This document shows, piece by piece, positions 26,189 through 34,774 of a stretch of DNA of 64,000 nt (its first letter is position 1; each line of letters opens with the position of its first letter). The DNA is from Maridesulfovibrio sp. (GTDB lineage: Bacteria; Desulfobacterota; Desulfovibrionia; Desulfovibrionales; Desulfovibrionaceae): assembly GCF_963666665.1 (NCBI RefSeq), contig NZ_OY762999.1, positions 295,501 to 359,500 on the forward strand. Direction: 5' to 3'. The translations under genes and the position numbers were made by a program. The notes under the pieces are model-generated. The model ran no database searches. It was not told the origin of the DNA and saw only the letters and a program-made list of their open reading frames with translations.

Positions 26189-26992
26189 TTAGCTCAACCG
26201 CTCAATATCAATAAATTCAGTAGTCGCCGTATGGACTTTAAACTTGTGCCCGTTGATTTCGATCACCGGGGTTCCCAACGGAATTTCCATGGTCTGGCGG
26301 TTGACTACTTTGGGGCGGCTGCCGCCTTCAAGGTGACGGATTTCAAAAAGAATTGTCATCCCTTTTTTTCCTAGAAACCTGATAACATAATGGTGTTCGG
26401 AATCCGGCAGAACGTTGGTTCTGATTACTTTTTTGAATTGAAGCTTTCGCGGGCTAATTTCTGCCTGAACTTTCCTGAAAACATTTTTCCTGTCTGTGGG
26501 GATGTACATAGTCGGAGACAGGGTGCCGTCTTTTTCCAAAGTTCCAAAGAATGAATCCAGCAGGATTACTCCACCGGGCAGTCCTGAATTCATCAGTTCG
26601 TAAGTTACGTTGGAGTAGCCATTTATTGTCCGTGGTGGATTTTGATCCCTGGTCAGCAGAATTATTTTGAAATCACGGTTCGTCTGCATTTTGGGCAGCG
26701 TGATGACTTCCTCATCATATTGCAGGAAGCGGAGAATGTCCGCTCCGGCAGGATAGGAAATCCGTGCTCCTGTAGGCATACTTTGTGAGCGGACATTGCG
26801 CAGTTTATGTTTGTCCGGCTGGCTGGTCAGATTTATGTTCAACCGCACTTCCCGTTTGCCCAGCGGTGCTTTTTCTTTGGCCATTTCAACCGGAAGGGGA
26901 GGCACCGGCGGTACTATTATTTTGGGTTGCTTACAGCCAGCAAGCAGACATAAGCTTAAGCCGAAGAGAAGGATTGCAGATTTTTGCAGCAT
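26189..26992 (-). CDS. Lipoprotein, last gene of the transglutaminase-like/ATP-grasp operon
   Basis: A 267-residue secreted protein. MLQKSAILLFGLSLCLLAGCKQP is a clear lipoprotein signal with the lipobox LAGC, followed by a proline-rich linker (IIVPPVPPLPVE). The mature part is beta-rich and ends HKFKVHTATTEFIDIERL. I do not recognise the domain. I used ATG at 26992, which starts 1 bp after the ATP-grasp stop codon; longer starts overlap that gene and would bury the signal peptide. The tight spacing shows it belongs to the same four-gene unit. Confidence 0.82.
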   Translation of the reverse strand: MLQKSAILLFGLSLCLLAGCKQPKIIVPPVPPLPVEMAKEKAPLGKREVRLNINLTSQPDKHKLRNVRSQSMPTGARISYPAGADILRFLQYDEEVITLPKMQTNRDFKIILLTRDQNPPRTINGYSNVTYELMNSGLPGGVILLDSFFGTLEKDGTLSPTMYIPTDRKNVFRKVQAEISPRKLQFKKVIRTNVLPDSEHHYVIRFLGKKGMTILFEIRHLEGGSRPKVVNRQTMEIPLGTPVIEINGHKFKVHTATTEFIDIERLS

Positions 26993-26993
26993 G

Positions 26994-27932
26994 TTATGAT
27001 CCAAAATTTTCCATGGCATATTGAATTCTCTCTTGTTCTGTGTACAGGTCCTGATGAACTTTGTCGACTTTGTCCAGTCTGTGTTGCAGACCGCATCTAT
27101 TGGCGACTTGAATTGCAAGTCCCGGACGCGCATTGAGTTCAAGAATCAGTGGTCCCAGATTTTTGTCCAAAACAATATCTACGCCGAGGTAGCCCAGACC
27201 GGTTACGCTATAACCTAATGCGGCCTGCTTTAATAGCTCCGGCCAGTCCGGAATTGCTACTCCTGCAACAGGATGCAGGGTGTCCGGGTGATGGGTGCAG
27301 TTGTCGTTTTTCCATACTGCGCTGGTGGTCATACCTGTGCACATATCTACCCCACAACCCATAGCACCTTGGTGCAGGTTCGCCTTGCCGTCCGATTCCC
27401 TTGTAGGCAAACGGAGCATAGACATTACAGGTATCCCCTTGTAGACGATAATCCTGATATCCGGGACTCCTTGATAGGCGATGTCTTTGAAGACAGGCGA
27501 GAATTGTACGCAGTATTCAATCATAGCCTTGTCCGGCATTCCTCCGAGACTGTACATGCCGCTGAGAATATTTGAAATGTGGAAAGATAGGGCATCTTCA
27601 GCAACCAGAGAATCATCCGGTTTGCGGAAGCGTGGGCCGATCTTTCCGGTAATGACCAGAATCCCATTTCCGCCTGCTCCACGGGCGGGTTTGATAACAA
27701 ACGAATCCTGTTTTTGCAGCAGGGCAGGTAGTTTTTTAAGTTCATGCTGGGCCCTGAATACTCCGTAAAGTTCCGGGACGTTAAGTCCTGCAGCCTGAGT
27801 TAGTTCTTTGGTGGTGATTTTGTCATCCACCAGCGGATAGAGTCTACGCGGATTGTTGGGCAGAACATAAGCCCCATTGCGTCCGTTAAGCCCTATTACT
27901 CCGAATTTTTTTAGTTTGGCGAACCAGCCCAT
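26994..27932 (-). CDS. ATP-grasp enzyme, alpha-L-glutamate ligase-like
   Basis: A 312-residue ATP-grasp ligase of the type found beside inactive-transglutaminase membrane proteins. VIGLNGRNGAYVLPNNPR at the N-terminus, FVIKPARGAGGNGILVI as the ATP-binding strand-loop, IRIIVYKGIPVMSMLRLP, and the metal-binding LILELNARPGLAIQ near residue 280 are the family features. Such enzymes form an amide or peptide-like bond; the product is not known. There is a 1-bp gap to each neighbour gene, so translation is coupled. Confidence 0.9.
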   Translation of the reverse strand: MGWFAKLKKFGVIGLNGRNGAYVLPNNPRRLYPLVDDKITTKELTQAAGLNVPELYGVFRAQHELKKLPALLQKQDSFVIKPARGAGGNGILVITGKIGPRFRKPDDSLVAEDALSFHISNILSGMYSLGGMPDKAMIEYCVQFSPVFKDIAYQGVPDIRIIVYKGIPVMSMLRLPTRESDGKANLHQGAMGCGVDMCTGMTTSAVWKNDNCTHHPDTLHPVAGVAIPDWPELLKQAALGYSVTGLGYLGVDIVLDKNLGPLILELNARPGLAIQVANRCGLQHRLDKVDKVHQDLYTEQERIQYAMENFGS

Positions 27933-27933
27933 A

Positions 27934-29499
27934 TTAACCTTCCTTTAGGAAAGCGCGGAAGCGGACCAGATCCATAAGTCTAAATCCGGTATAGCGCCCG
28001 ATCATGACGGTCAGTGCCAGCATCACGAGAAAGAGTTCCGGGAATACGAAAATCAAGTGCTCAATAAACAGGTTGCTCATGGCGATGTAGGCAAGAACTG
28101 CTACAGCCATGGAGCCGATTATCTGCTGTATGGCCTTCCCGGCACCAAGTTCATCCCACATGACGGATGTTCGTTCAATGGTCATACTCAGGATAACCAT
28201 TGGGAACAGGCTGACGGAAACTCCGCGCGGAAAGCCGAGCTTAAAGCTGATAATACTGATCCCGGCCATGAGCAGTACTACGACTATCAGTACACAGGCC
28301 AGACGGGGCACCAGCAGAAGTTTCAGGTGTTCCAGATAAAGGCGTACAGCCAGACCGAGGATGATGACGATGGAAAACAGGCATAGTCCCCAGAGCAGTT
28401 GTGTTTCGCGAAATGACAGGGCTATAAGAACGGGCATGAATGTCCCGAAGGTGGTGACTCCAATAACATTACGCAAAAAGACCAGTAGGAGTACACCGAT
28501 AGGGATGAGCAGGATAACCCTGTAGGTAGCCTGAGCCTGTATCGGGAGGTTGAAAAGTGAGAATTCCAGAATAGTCGGGGCGGTTATTGCAAGACGGTCA
28601 ACAACGTTGCCCAGAGTGCTGACCGTTGCCGGGACAGCGGAAAGAGTCACACTTAAATTATTTCCGCCGCTGACTGTAGCCAGTGGGGCATTACCTCGCC
28701 ACCAGGTGACGAAATTCACTGGAGTCCCGAAGCGTCTGTTGGCCACGTCGAACATGTGCCATTTTTCGTTGTGATAGAGTTCCAGCCAGTGTTTTAAGCC
28801 GGCGTCATTTGATGTGGTCAGGGTTATTCCGTGCACTGACTGGGCCGGTATGCCTGAAAAATGCAGCAGGCGTACGGCCATATTTACCGCTCCAAGTGTA
28901 TTCTCAGTGTCGCGGAGCAGATATGCTGCATCGGGGTTACTGGATGGCTCCATGAGCCGTTTCATGAGCTGGGGCACGAAAGTTTCTATGTCGGCAGATT
29001 CGCTTCCTACTTCAGTGATAAGGGAGTTCGCAGCAACCTGTTCCGCTTCCGTGAAATGCGGATCACTCAGTTTAGGGATTTCTGTGGGGTGGACCCAGCT
29101 GTCTTCAGCCTTGCTGTGTTTCGGCCTCAACCGGGCAGAATAGAAAAGGTCCTGTTTGCCTTTTGCCGAACGCCGGGACCATATTGCGACAATATTATCA
29201 GGATTGCGAGTCTGCTGCGGAGTGCCGTCTGCGGATTGCAGGGCGTGCAACAGTCCATAGTCATCACCGATATAATACTCGTCGGTAACAGTATACTGCG
29301 GCAATTTGTTCAGGGTTTGCAAGGTGGCTTTAACCGGACTTCCTTCGGCTTCAAATGAAACATGGGCTTCAACGTTCCAGATTTCAGTCTGTTCATCCGG
29401 AGTCAGGGGAAAGTCAAGCACAAAGGCTTTGTAGCTGAATATGCCCAGCCCCAAAGTAAGGAGCAGGCCCACAAGTATTTTTAGTTGTATAGAATTCAT
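27934..29499 (-). CDS. Inactive transglutaminase fused to a 7TM domain
   Basis: A 521-residue inner-membrane protein. One N-terminal helix (LKILVGLLLTLGLGIFSYKAFVL) leads to a periplasmic domain of about 280 residues with a transglutaminase-like fold (LLHFSGIPAQSVHGI, HWLELYHNEKWHMFDV) whose catalytic cysteine is not evident. It ends in about seven helices from residue ~325 (VILLIPIGVLLLVFL onward). The combination matches the Transglut_i_TM and 7TM_transglut domains. Linked to ATP-grasp and retropepsin-like genes, as described in comparative genomics of amidoligase systems. Its own function is unproven. Confidence 0.88.
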   Translation of the reverse strand: MNSIQLKILVGLLLTLGLGIFSYKAFVLDFPLTPDEQTEIWNVEAHVSFEAEGSPVKATLQTLNKLPQYTVTDEYYIGDDYGLLHALQSADGTPQQTRNPDNIVAIWSRRSAKGKQDLFYSARLRPKHSKAEDSWVHPTEIPKLSDPHFTEAEQVAANSLITEVGSESADIETFVPQLMKRLMEPSSNPDAAYLLRDTENTLGAVNMAVRLLHFSGIPAQSVHGITLTTSNDAGLKHWLELYHNEKWHMFDVANRRFGTPVNFVTWWRGNAPLATVSGGNNLSVTLSAVPATVSTLGNVVDRLAITAPTILEFSLFNLPIQAQATYRVILLIPIGVLLLVFLRNVIGVTTFGTFMPVLIALSFRETQLLWGLCLFSIVIILGLAVRLYLEHLKLLLVPRLACVLIVVVLLMAGISIISFKLGFPRGVSVSLFPMVILSMTIERTSVMWDELGAGKAIQQIIGSMAVAVLAYIAMSNLFIEHLIFVFPELFLVMLALTVMIGRYTGFRLMDLVRFRAFLKEG

Positions 29500-29541
29500 A
29501 GTAGATATTTCCGTCGTTATTCACGGTTTGAAAGCGTATTT

Positions 29542-30054
29542 TTATTTAACGGGCTCGCTGAGCCGGTGGTGGCGTGAAGAATCAATTAGGATGCCGTGAC
29601 GCAGCTCTTTTCGGCCTATAAGCATTTTGTACGAAAAGTTGCTGCGGTCGGTCAGGTTGACGAAAGCTTCAAAAGTTTTTTGTCCGATTTGGAGTTGCAC
29701 CGGAATTACCGGCCGGCGCTGGTAGCCGGAGGGACGTTTTTTGATACGCACGATCCGGGCATAAGGGCATGTGATGCGCTGGGTGCTGCCATGCTGGTCG
29801 GTAATGGTGAATGACACTTGTTTTTTATTTTTATGGATTGTGATGTCTGTGGCATGAAGCGAAGAGCTGTCCGCACCGGTATCCAGTTTTGCTTCCATGA
29901 TAATCGGTGCTTCATGATCCCAGACTTTGATTGATACGTTTTCGATATAGCCCGCAATGATATGATCTGTCGGTTTTACGGCATCTGTTGCAGAGCAGGC
30001 GGTACTGAAAAAAATAGCTGTCAGCAGAAGAATAGCTGGAAGAGCGTGGCGCAT
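29542..30054 (-). CDS. Retropepsin-like protease (PF05618 family) with signal peptide
   Basis: A 170-residue exported protein. MRHALPAILLLTAIFFSTACS is a signal sequence with a near-lipobox (STAC). The mature domain has the aspartyl protease motif LDTGADSSSLHA and ILIGRKELRHGILIDSSR near the end, the pattern of the family often annotated as ATP-dependent zinc protease but related in sequence to retropepsins. I set the start at 30054; the longer frame to 30135 would precede the signal peptide by 27 residues. It is the first gene of the four-gene operon. Confidence 0.85.
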   Translation of the reverse strand: MRHALPAILLLTAIFFSTACSATDAVKPTDHIIAGYIENVSIKVWDHEAPIIMEAKLDTGADSSSLHATDITIHKNKKQVSFTITDQHGSTQRITCPYARIVRIKKRPSGYQRRPVIPVQLQIGQKTFEAFVNLTDRSNFSYKMLIGRKELRHGILIDSSRHHRLSEPVK

Positions 30055-30253
30055 TGTAATCCTCTCGTTGGGCGCAGAATCACGTGCTGGGACGGATTCG
30101 GGCTGATTTATTATTACAGAATAGTAAGCTTCCAAGTTATCATCCCGACCGCATCACTGGCTTGCAACAATTAAGCGTAAAGGTCAAGAAGCCAGTTTGA
30201 AGACCGATTGGTATTGACATTTGATTTCTGAATTTGTATCCCTACTTCCAAAT

Positions 30254-30272
30254 GGAAATGAAATTCATTTTC
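30254..30272 (+). promoter_or_regulatory. Fur-box-like palindrome
   Basis: GGAAATGAA-A-TTCATTTTC, a 19-bp palindrome with one mismatched pair, 24 bp upstream of the DUF4198 start. It resembles Fur sites (alternating GATAAT-like half-sites, here AAATGAA/TTCATTT). A metal-linked role for the downstream gene fits. Confidence 0.45.
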
Positions 30273-30295
30273 ATAATCAAATAAGGAGAAAAGTG

Positions 30296-31012
30296 ATGAA
30301 GAAGATTGTTTTAGCAATGGTTTTTGTTTTGGCCTTTGCCTCAATTGGTTCCGCTCATGATATGTGGTTGGAGAAAAAAGGGCGTAAGGCTTTTCTGATG
30401 TACGGTCATCCCGGATCAACTGACCCGTATCCCCTCAGCCGTATTACTTCCCTGACCGGGATCAATGAGAGTAATTGGAAAACTGCTCTTGAGCCTGTGT
30501 ACAACAAAGGTGAGGCTTATGCATGGATCGACGACATCTATACCATGCTGACTGTCGAGTTCGATAACAAGTATTGGTACCATACCGAAGAGGGTGGCTG
30601 GCAGAATTTTGATCTTCCCAGACAAGTTTGCGGCAAGATCGTTGACGAAGGCCGGTCCTACAAGCTCTCCAAGACAATCATTGAATGGACGGACAGTATG
30701 GATAAGCCGATCGGACAGCGTGCTGAAATCGTACCTCTCAAGGATCCTACCAAAATGAAGGAAGGGGATATGCTTCCGGTTATGATGTACTATGAAGGTA
30801 AGCCTATGCCCGCAGCAGGAGCCCGCATTTCTACAACTTCAGATCGAAATATTGAACATCCCGAATTGGTTAATCTCAAGAACGCAAAACCGATTAATGT
30901 AAAAATCGGTCCTGCGGGACGTCAGGTGATCATCGGTAAGTATGAAAAGCGTCTCGATGATACTCGTCGTGTCTGGTTCGCTTTTTCCTTGAGTTTCAAG
31001 ACGACTAAGTAG
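30296..31012 (+). CDS. Periplasmic DUF4198 protein, metal-uptake associated
   Basis: A 238-residue secreted protein. MKKIVLAMVFVLAFASIGSAHDMWLE is a signal peptide with cleavage after GSA, so the mature protein starts with a histidine, as is common in this family (HDMWLEP-type N-terminus, likely metal ligand). The rest is a beta-rich DUF4198 domain. DUF4198 proteins often lie beside nickel, cobalt or iron transporters; none is adjacent here. ATG at 30296 has AAGGAGAAA 6 nt upstream. A Fur-like palindrome is directly upstream. Confidence 0.82.
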   Translation: MKKIVLAMVFVLAFASIGSAHDMWLEKKGRKAFLMYGHPGSTDPYPLSRITSLTGINESNWKTALEPVYNKGEAYAWIDDIYTMLTVEFDNKYWYHTEEGGWQNFDLPRQVCGKIVDEGRSYKLSKTIIEWTDSMDKPIGQRAEIVPLKDPTKMKEGDMLPVMMYYEGKPMPAAGARISTTSDRNIEHPELVNLKNAKPINVKIGPAGRQVIIGKYEKRLDDTRRVWFAFSLSFKTTK

Positions 31013-31047
31013 CAGGTTTGGTCCAGCGAGGTTTAGCTTGATTGATT

Positions 31048-31079
31048 ATCTCCCCTGATAATGATTCAGGGGAGATTTT
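31048..31079. terminator. Hairpin between convergent genes
   Basis: ATCTCCCCTG (31048-31057) pairs with CAGGGGAGAT (31067-31076), followed on the plus strand by TTTTA. It lies 35 bp after the DUF4198 gene and 5 bp before the end of the histidine kinase gene on the opposite strand. Confidence 0.75.
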
Positions 31080-31080
31080 A

Positions 31081-33813
31081 TTATGATTCAGTTTCGATAT
31101 CAGGTTCAATCGGGAGTTTAATAATGAAGGTGGTACCTTCACCTAATTCTGACTCAATATCTATAGTCCCGCCATGTTTTTCAATTATGATGTCGTGAAC
31201 AATCGCCAGACCTTGGCCCGTTCCCTTACCCACTTCTTTGGTCGTGAAGAACGGGTCGAATATTTTATGTATATTTTCTTTTGAAATTCCGCAGCCTGTA
31301 TCTTTGATACTGATACTTGCATAAGGAGGATCTAATTCTGTGCTTACAGAGATTGTTCCTTTCTGATCTTCTTGTGTGTTCTCGGCAATTGCATGTGCTG
31401 CGTTTACAATCACGTTCAGCAGGACCTGATTGATTGCACCGGGCAGGCATTGAACCTGCGGCAGGTCGGGGTCAAGGTCCGTTTCAAGGTCTGCTACATA
31501 TTTCCACTCATTACGGGATACTATGATGGTATTCTGGATTGCTTTATTGATATCAACAGCTTTGATCTTTTCTTCACCGGAGTGTGAAAAGTTTTTCATG
31601 GCTAAAACAATTGTGGCTACCCGTTCGACTCCTTCCAGTGCCCGGTCACAGGCTTTGATGGATTCACTGCTTATAAAATCCAAATCCATGTCATCTTTGT
31701 GCTCTTCGATTTCTTCGATAATGTTTTCGCGGTTTTCAGCTGATTCAGACTTAAGGAGTTTTTCGTAAAGGTCAATCAGTTCGTTGGTGTCGGTACATGC
31801 GTCTTTGATAAAACGAATGCTGTCGCCAACATATTGGATAGGAGTGTTTATTTCGTGTGCAATCCCGGAGGCAAGAAGCCCTATGGATTCAAGCTTTTGG
31901 GCAATGTTCAGTTTTCTTTCAAGGTGCTTGCGGTCAGTGATGTCAAACACAACCTGAACAAGATGGGTCATACCGCCAATATGGATTTCAAAAAGATGGC
32001 GGGAAATAGGCAGAGGAGTCGAGTCTTGAAGATACAGAATCCCCTCCTCGTACGTTCCTTGCTCATGCCAGTTCGGGCAGAGTAGATCCTTTTGGGTATC
32101 CGAATTAAAGGTTATCGTTGTCTGGCATGTTGCATTTATGATGGCGCTGCGGCTCATTTTGAGTAGCTTTTCGCCCACGTTATTACAATCCACCATCATG
32201 CCTTTGATGGGATCAAAGACGAATACTGCAGCTCCGATACCTTCAAAAATAGTTCCCAAAAATTCTTGGTGTTCCGCCTGTTGAATCAATGCTTTTTTCT
32301 GTTCAGAAATGTCGTGCACATTAGCCAGAATGACCACTTTCCCTTCAAATTCAATGCGGTTCAGGGTTACTTCCACTTCAAATGTTCTGCCGTCCCCCGG
32401 ACATCTGGAAGTCCATTCAAAAGCAACTTTCTCTCCGCCAACGGCTTTTTGCCAATATTGATCCAGTATATCCATGTCCATTTCCGAAGCAGAAAAATCA
32501 TTTTTTATGGACATGTTAAGTACTGTGGCCATGTCTACCTGATACTTCTCGAGCATGGTATCGTTTACGTCCAGAATCTGTCCTTCTGCGTCGTGGATAA
32601 AAATTGAATCATTGGTGTTGTTGAATATCAGTCGCATGGCTTCTTCTGCCTCATGGCGTTCCAAAACTTCGCGAGTCAGCTCTTCCGTGCGTTTTTGCAA
32701 GTCTGCTGTCCGTTGTAGCACTCGATTTTCTAGCTGGGCATTAACATCCTGAAGTTTTTTTTCTGCATGGCTGCGTGCTTCTATCTCGTTAATTAGCTGT
32801 TTGTTGTTTACTTCTAATTTTTTTGCCTGTTTTGCTGCTTCTTCCACCCGGATCTTGAGAATTAAATTGCGGGAGTTTATTCTTATGATAAAAACACCGC
32901 TGCCTAAAAGGAGCAAAGCAAGAAGAAGGGTGTATATTAATAGATGTTGCGGTGAAATAGAGCCTAATAGTTCCTTTTTTGGGACAATATTTAGTAATGA
33001 GAATGGTGTTTCTTTGACAGCAGAACGGACAATAAGAAGCTCTAGCGGTTTTTCCTGTTGTCCATGATCAATTGTTAATTCAGTTACCTTGTCCGTTGGG
33101 ATTATAAGCCCGTCCGATATTTTTTGCGCTAACTGTTTGGGAATATAGTTCAACGGAGAGTATAAAGTTTTGTTGTAGAGTAGATAGTTCATACTACGCA
33201 GTCCTGAGCCGGACTTATAACCTGATCGAAATGGCAGAGCATTCTTTGCGTTAAGATAGGCAATAAGAGTTCCGACCTTTTCTCCCCTGAAAAGGTAGGG
33301 GTGCATGAGTATGCAATAGGTTTCATTATCAATTGTTTTTATAACAACACCTATTTTTTCTGGAGTCAGGTCTTGAGGTATATCTCCACTATATAATTTA
33401 TTCCGGGGATTGGAGTCGTCCGTATCTGCAAGAATGTGCATGGACTGGCTAACGAATAAAATCCGGGTGTAAACAGGAACGTTGTTGATTGTTTTTGCTT
33501 TAATTATTTTACTCAGTATTTCAGATAGTTGAATAAGACTTGCTTGCAAACCATATTCAGGGGACATGCCCATGTCTTTGTTTTCAAAATAGCTTGAGAT
33601 ATCTCTGCTAATCGAGAGGGCAGCAAGGTCATTTTGTCTATCGGCAAAGAAGTGGCTGAATAAATAGGCCTCATGTTTTGAGTGTTCATTGAATTGTTGT
33701 AAAGAAGACTTACGTAAATCAACCTGAGAATTATAGTTTGTCCAGATGGTAAATAGAACATAAATAGCCAGCAGAGCTAATGCTGTCGGGATCGCTTTAT
33801 TACTTTTGAACAA
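31081..33813 (-). CDS. PAS-domain sensor histidine kinase with periplasmic sensor
   Basis: A 910-residue hybrid-free kinase. Helix 1 at residues 8-27, a periplasmic region of about 260 residues (dCache-like), and helix 2 near 288-312 (LLIYTLLLALLLLGSGVFII). Then a coiled coil (residues 320-385), two PAS domains (from ~390 and ~510), HisKA with the phospho-acceptor in SGIAHEINTPIQYV near residue 640, and HATPase_c with NVIVNAAHAIAE, DTGCGI, and GTGQGLAIVHDII. It is the last gene in an operon with a solute-binding protein and two response regulators, so they likely form one pathway. Ligand unknown. Confidence 0.92.
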   Translation of the reverse strand: MFKSNKAIPTALALLAIYVLFTIWTNYNSQVDLRKSSLQQFNEHSKHEAYLFSHFFADRQNDLAALSISRDISSYFENKDMGMSPEYGLQASLIQLSEILSKIIKAKTINNVPVYTRILFVSQSMHILADTDDSNPRNKLYSGDIPQDLTPEKIGVVIKTIDNETYCILMHPYLFRGEKVGTLIAYLNAKNALPFRSGYKSGSGLRSMNYLLYNKTLYSPLNYIPKQLAQKISDGLIIPTDKVTELTIDHGQQEKPLELLIVRSAVKETPFSLLNIVPKKELLGSISPQHLLIYTLLLALLLLGSGVFIIRINSRNLILKIRVEEAAKQAKKLEVNNKQLINEIEARSHAEKKLQDVNAQLENRVLQRTADLQKRTEELTREVLERHEAEEAMRLIFNNTNDSIFIHDAEGQILDVNDTMLEKYQVDMATVLNMSIKNDFSASEMDMDILDQYWQKAVGGEKVAFEWTSRCPGDGRTFEVEVTLNRIEFEGKVVILANVHDISEQKKALIQQAEHQEFLGTIFEGIGAAVFVFDPIKGMMVDCNNVGEKLLKMSRSAIINATCQTTITFNSDTQKDLLCPNWHEQGTYEEGILYLQDSTPLPISRHLFEIHIGGMTHLVQVVFDITDRKHLERKLNIAQKLESIGLLASGIAHEINTPIQYVGDSIRFIKDACTDTNELIDLYEKLLKSESAENRENIIEEIEEHKDDMDLDFISSESIKACDRALEGVERVATIVLAMKNFSHSGEEKIKAVDINKAIQNTIIVSRNEWKYVADLETDLDPDLPQVQCLPGAINQVLLNVIVNAAHAIAENTQEDQKGTISVSTELDPPYASISIKDTGCGISKENIHKIFDPFFTTKEVGKGTGQGLAIVHDIIIEKHGGTIDIESELGEGTTFIIKLPIEPDIETES

Positions 33814-33837
33814 ATGAATCTCCTTCTGCTGCTAGTC

Positions 33838-34725
33838 TCAATTGCTGAAAAAATTCTTATAGTAACTGAAAACTGCCGGATAGTATTGCATGACTAGTTT
33901 ATTGTACTCTCCGCTCTTCCTGAGTTTTGCGTAAAAGTCGTTAAAAGCCTTGAGTAGTTCCGGTGAATTTTTGCGAAAGCCGGCGCCCATTACTTGCTGG
34001 GGAGAAACAGGACCGATTATTTTTATTTTTCCGGGCCATTTATTCAATGCCACCAATGAGTCTGGTACATCAAGCAATGCCACTTCCGCTTCTCCTTTGA
34101 TAATTGCCGGGGCAATATCGTTGAGGCTGTCTGGAAAATTGATGATAGTAGCAATATTGGCATCTATGCCGTAAAGTCCCGGCGCAAGGCAGGTTCCTTC
34201 TTTGCCCATGACTCTTTTTCCTTTAAGCATATTTTTGACTGTCTGGATATCCTTGATGACATTTCCGCTTGGCTTGATGGGCTTTAATGGAGAATCTCCT
34301 TTGGCCACGCACCAGACTTGTGTGGGGAAGGTAGGATCTGAATAGTTGATAATTTTTTCGCGCCACTCAAGTTTGGTTAATCCATTACAAATGATGTCAC
34401 CCTTGATAGGTGTCTTATCCAGAAACTCTACATTGTTCCCCTTAGGTTTGACCATTGTTCCGGTCAGGTCTGCGAAAATTGTGGACCATTGGGAGCTCAC
34501 GAATTCGTATTTGACTCCGAGGTGTGCTGCAAAAAGTTTGATGAGTTCTACATCGAGCCCTGTCTCATGTCCGGTTATAAAATTAGCATAAGGAATTCCC
34601 AGATGCCGCAGGACTCCTCTTTTTTTTATTTGTTCAAGATCGGAATCAGAAGAAGTGCCTGCAAACAGGATGAATGCAAACAGGAATATGAATGCAACAG
34701 AAATAAATTTTTTCAAGTAGCTCAT
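33838..34725 (-). CDS. Periplasmic amino-acid-type solute-binding protein
   Basis: A 295-residue secreted protein. MSYLKKFISVAFIFLFAFILFAGTS is a signal peptide. The mature protein is an SBP_bac_3 family Venus-flytrap protein (GVLRHLGIPYANFITGHETGLDVELIKLFAAHLGVKYEFV, then VGMGKEGTC-type hinge strands). No ABC-transporter permease or ATPase genes adjoin it. It sits 24 bp upstream of the histidine kinase on the same strand, so it may serve as a ligand-delivery protein for the kinase rather than for uptake (inference). Confidence 0.88.
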   Translation of the reverse strand: MSYLKKFISVAFIFLFAFILFAGTSSDSDLEQIKKRGVLRHLGIPYANFITGHETGLDVELIKLFAAHLGVKYEFVSSQWSTIFADLTGTMVKPKGNNVEFLDKTPIKGDIICNGLTKLEWREKIINYSDPTFPTQVWCVAKGDSPLKPIKPSGNVIKDIQTVKNMLKGKRVMGKEGTCLAPGLYGIDANIATIINFPDSLNDIAPAIIKGEAEVALLDVPDSLVALNKWPGKIKIIGPVSPQQVMGAGFRKNSPELLKAFNDFYAKLRKSGEYNKLVMQYYPAVFSYYKNFFSN

Positions 34726-34774
34726 TTTTTTTCCAGCTTAGTTTGTGGTTAACGGCTTCAAGAATTATTTTTCA

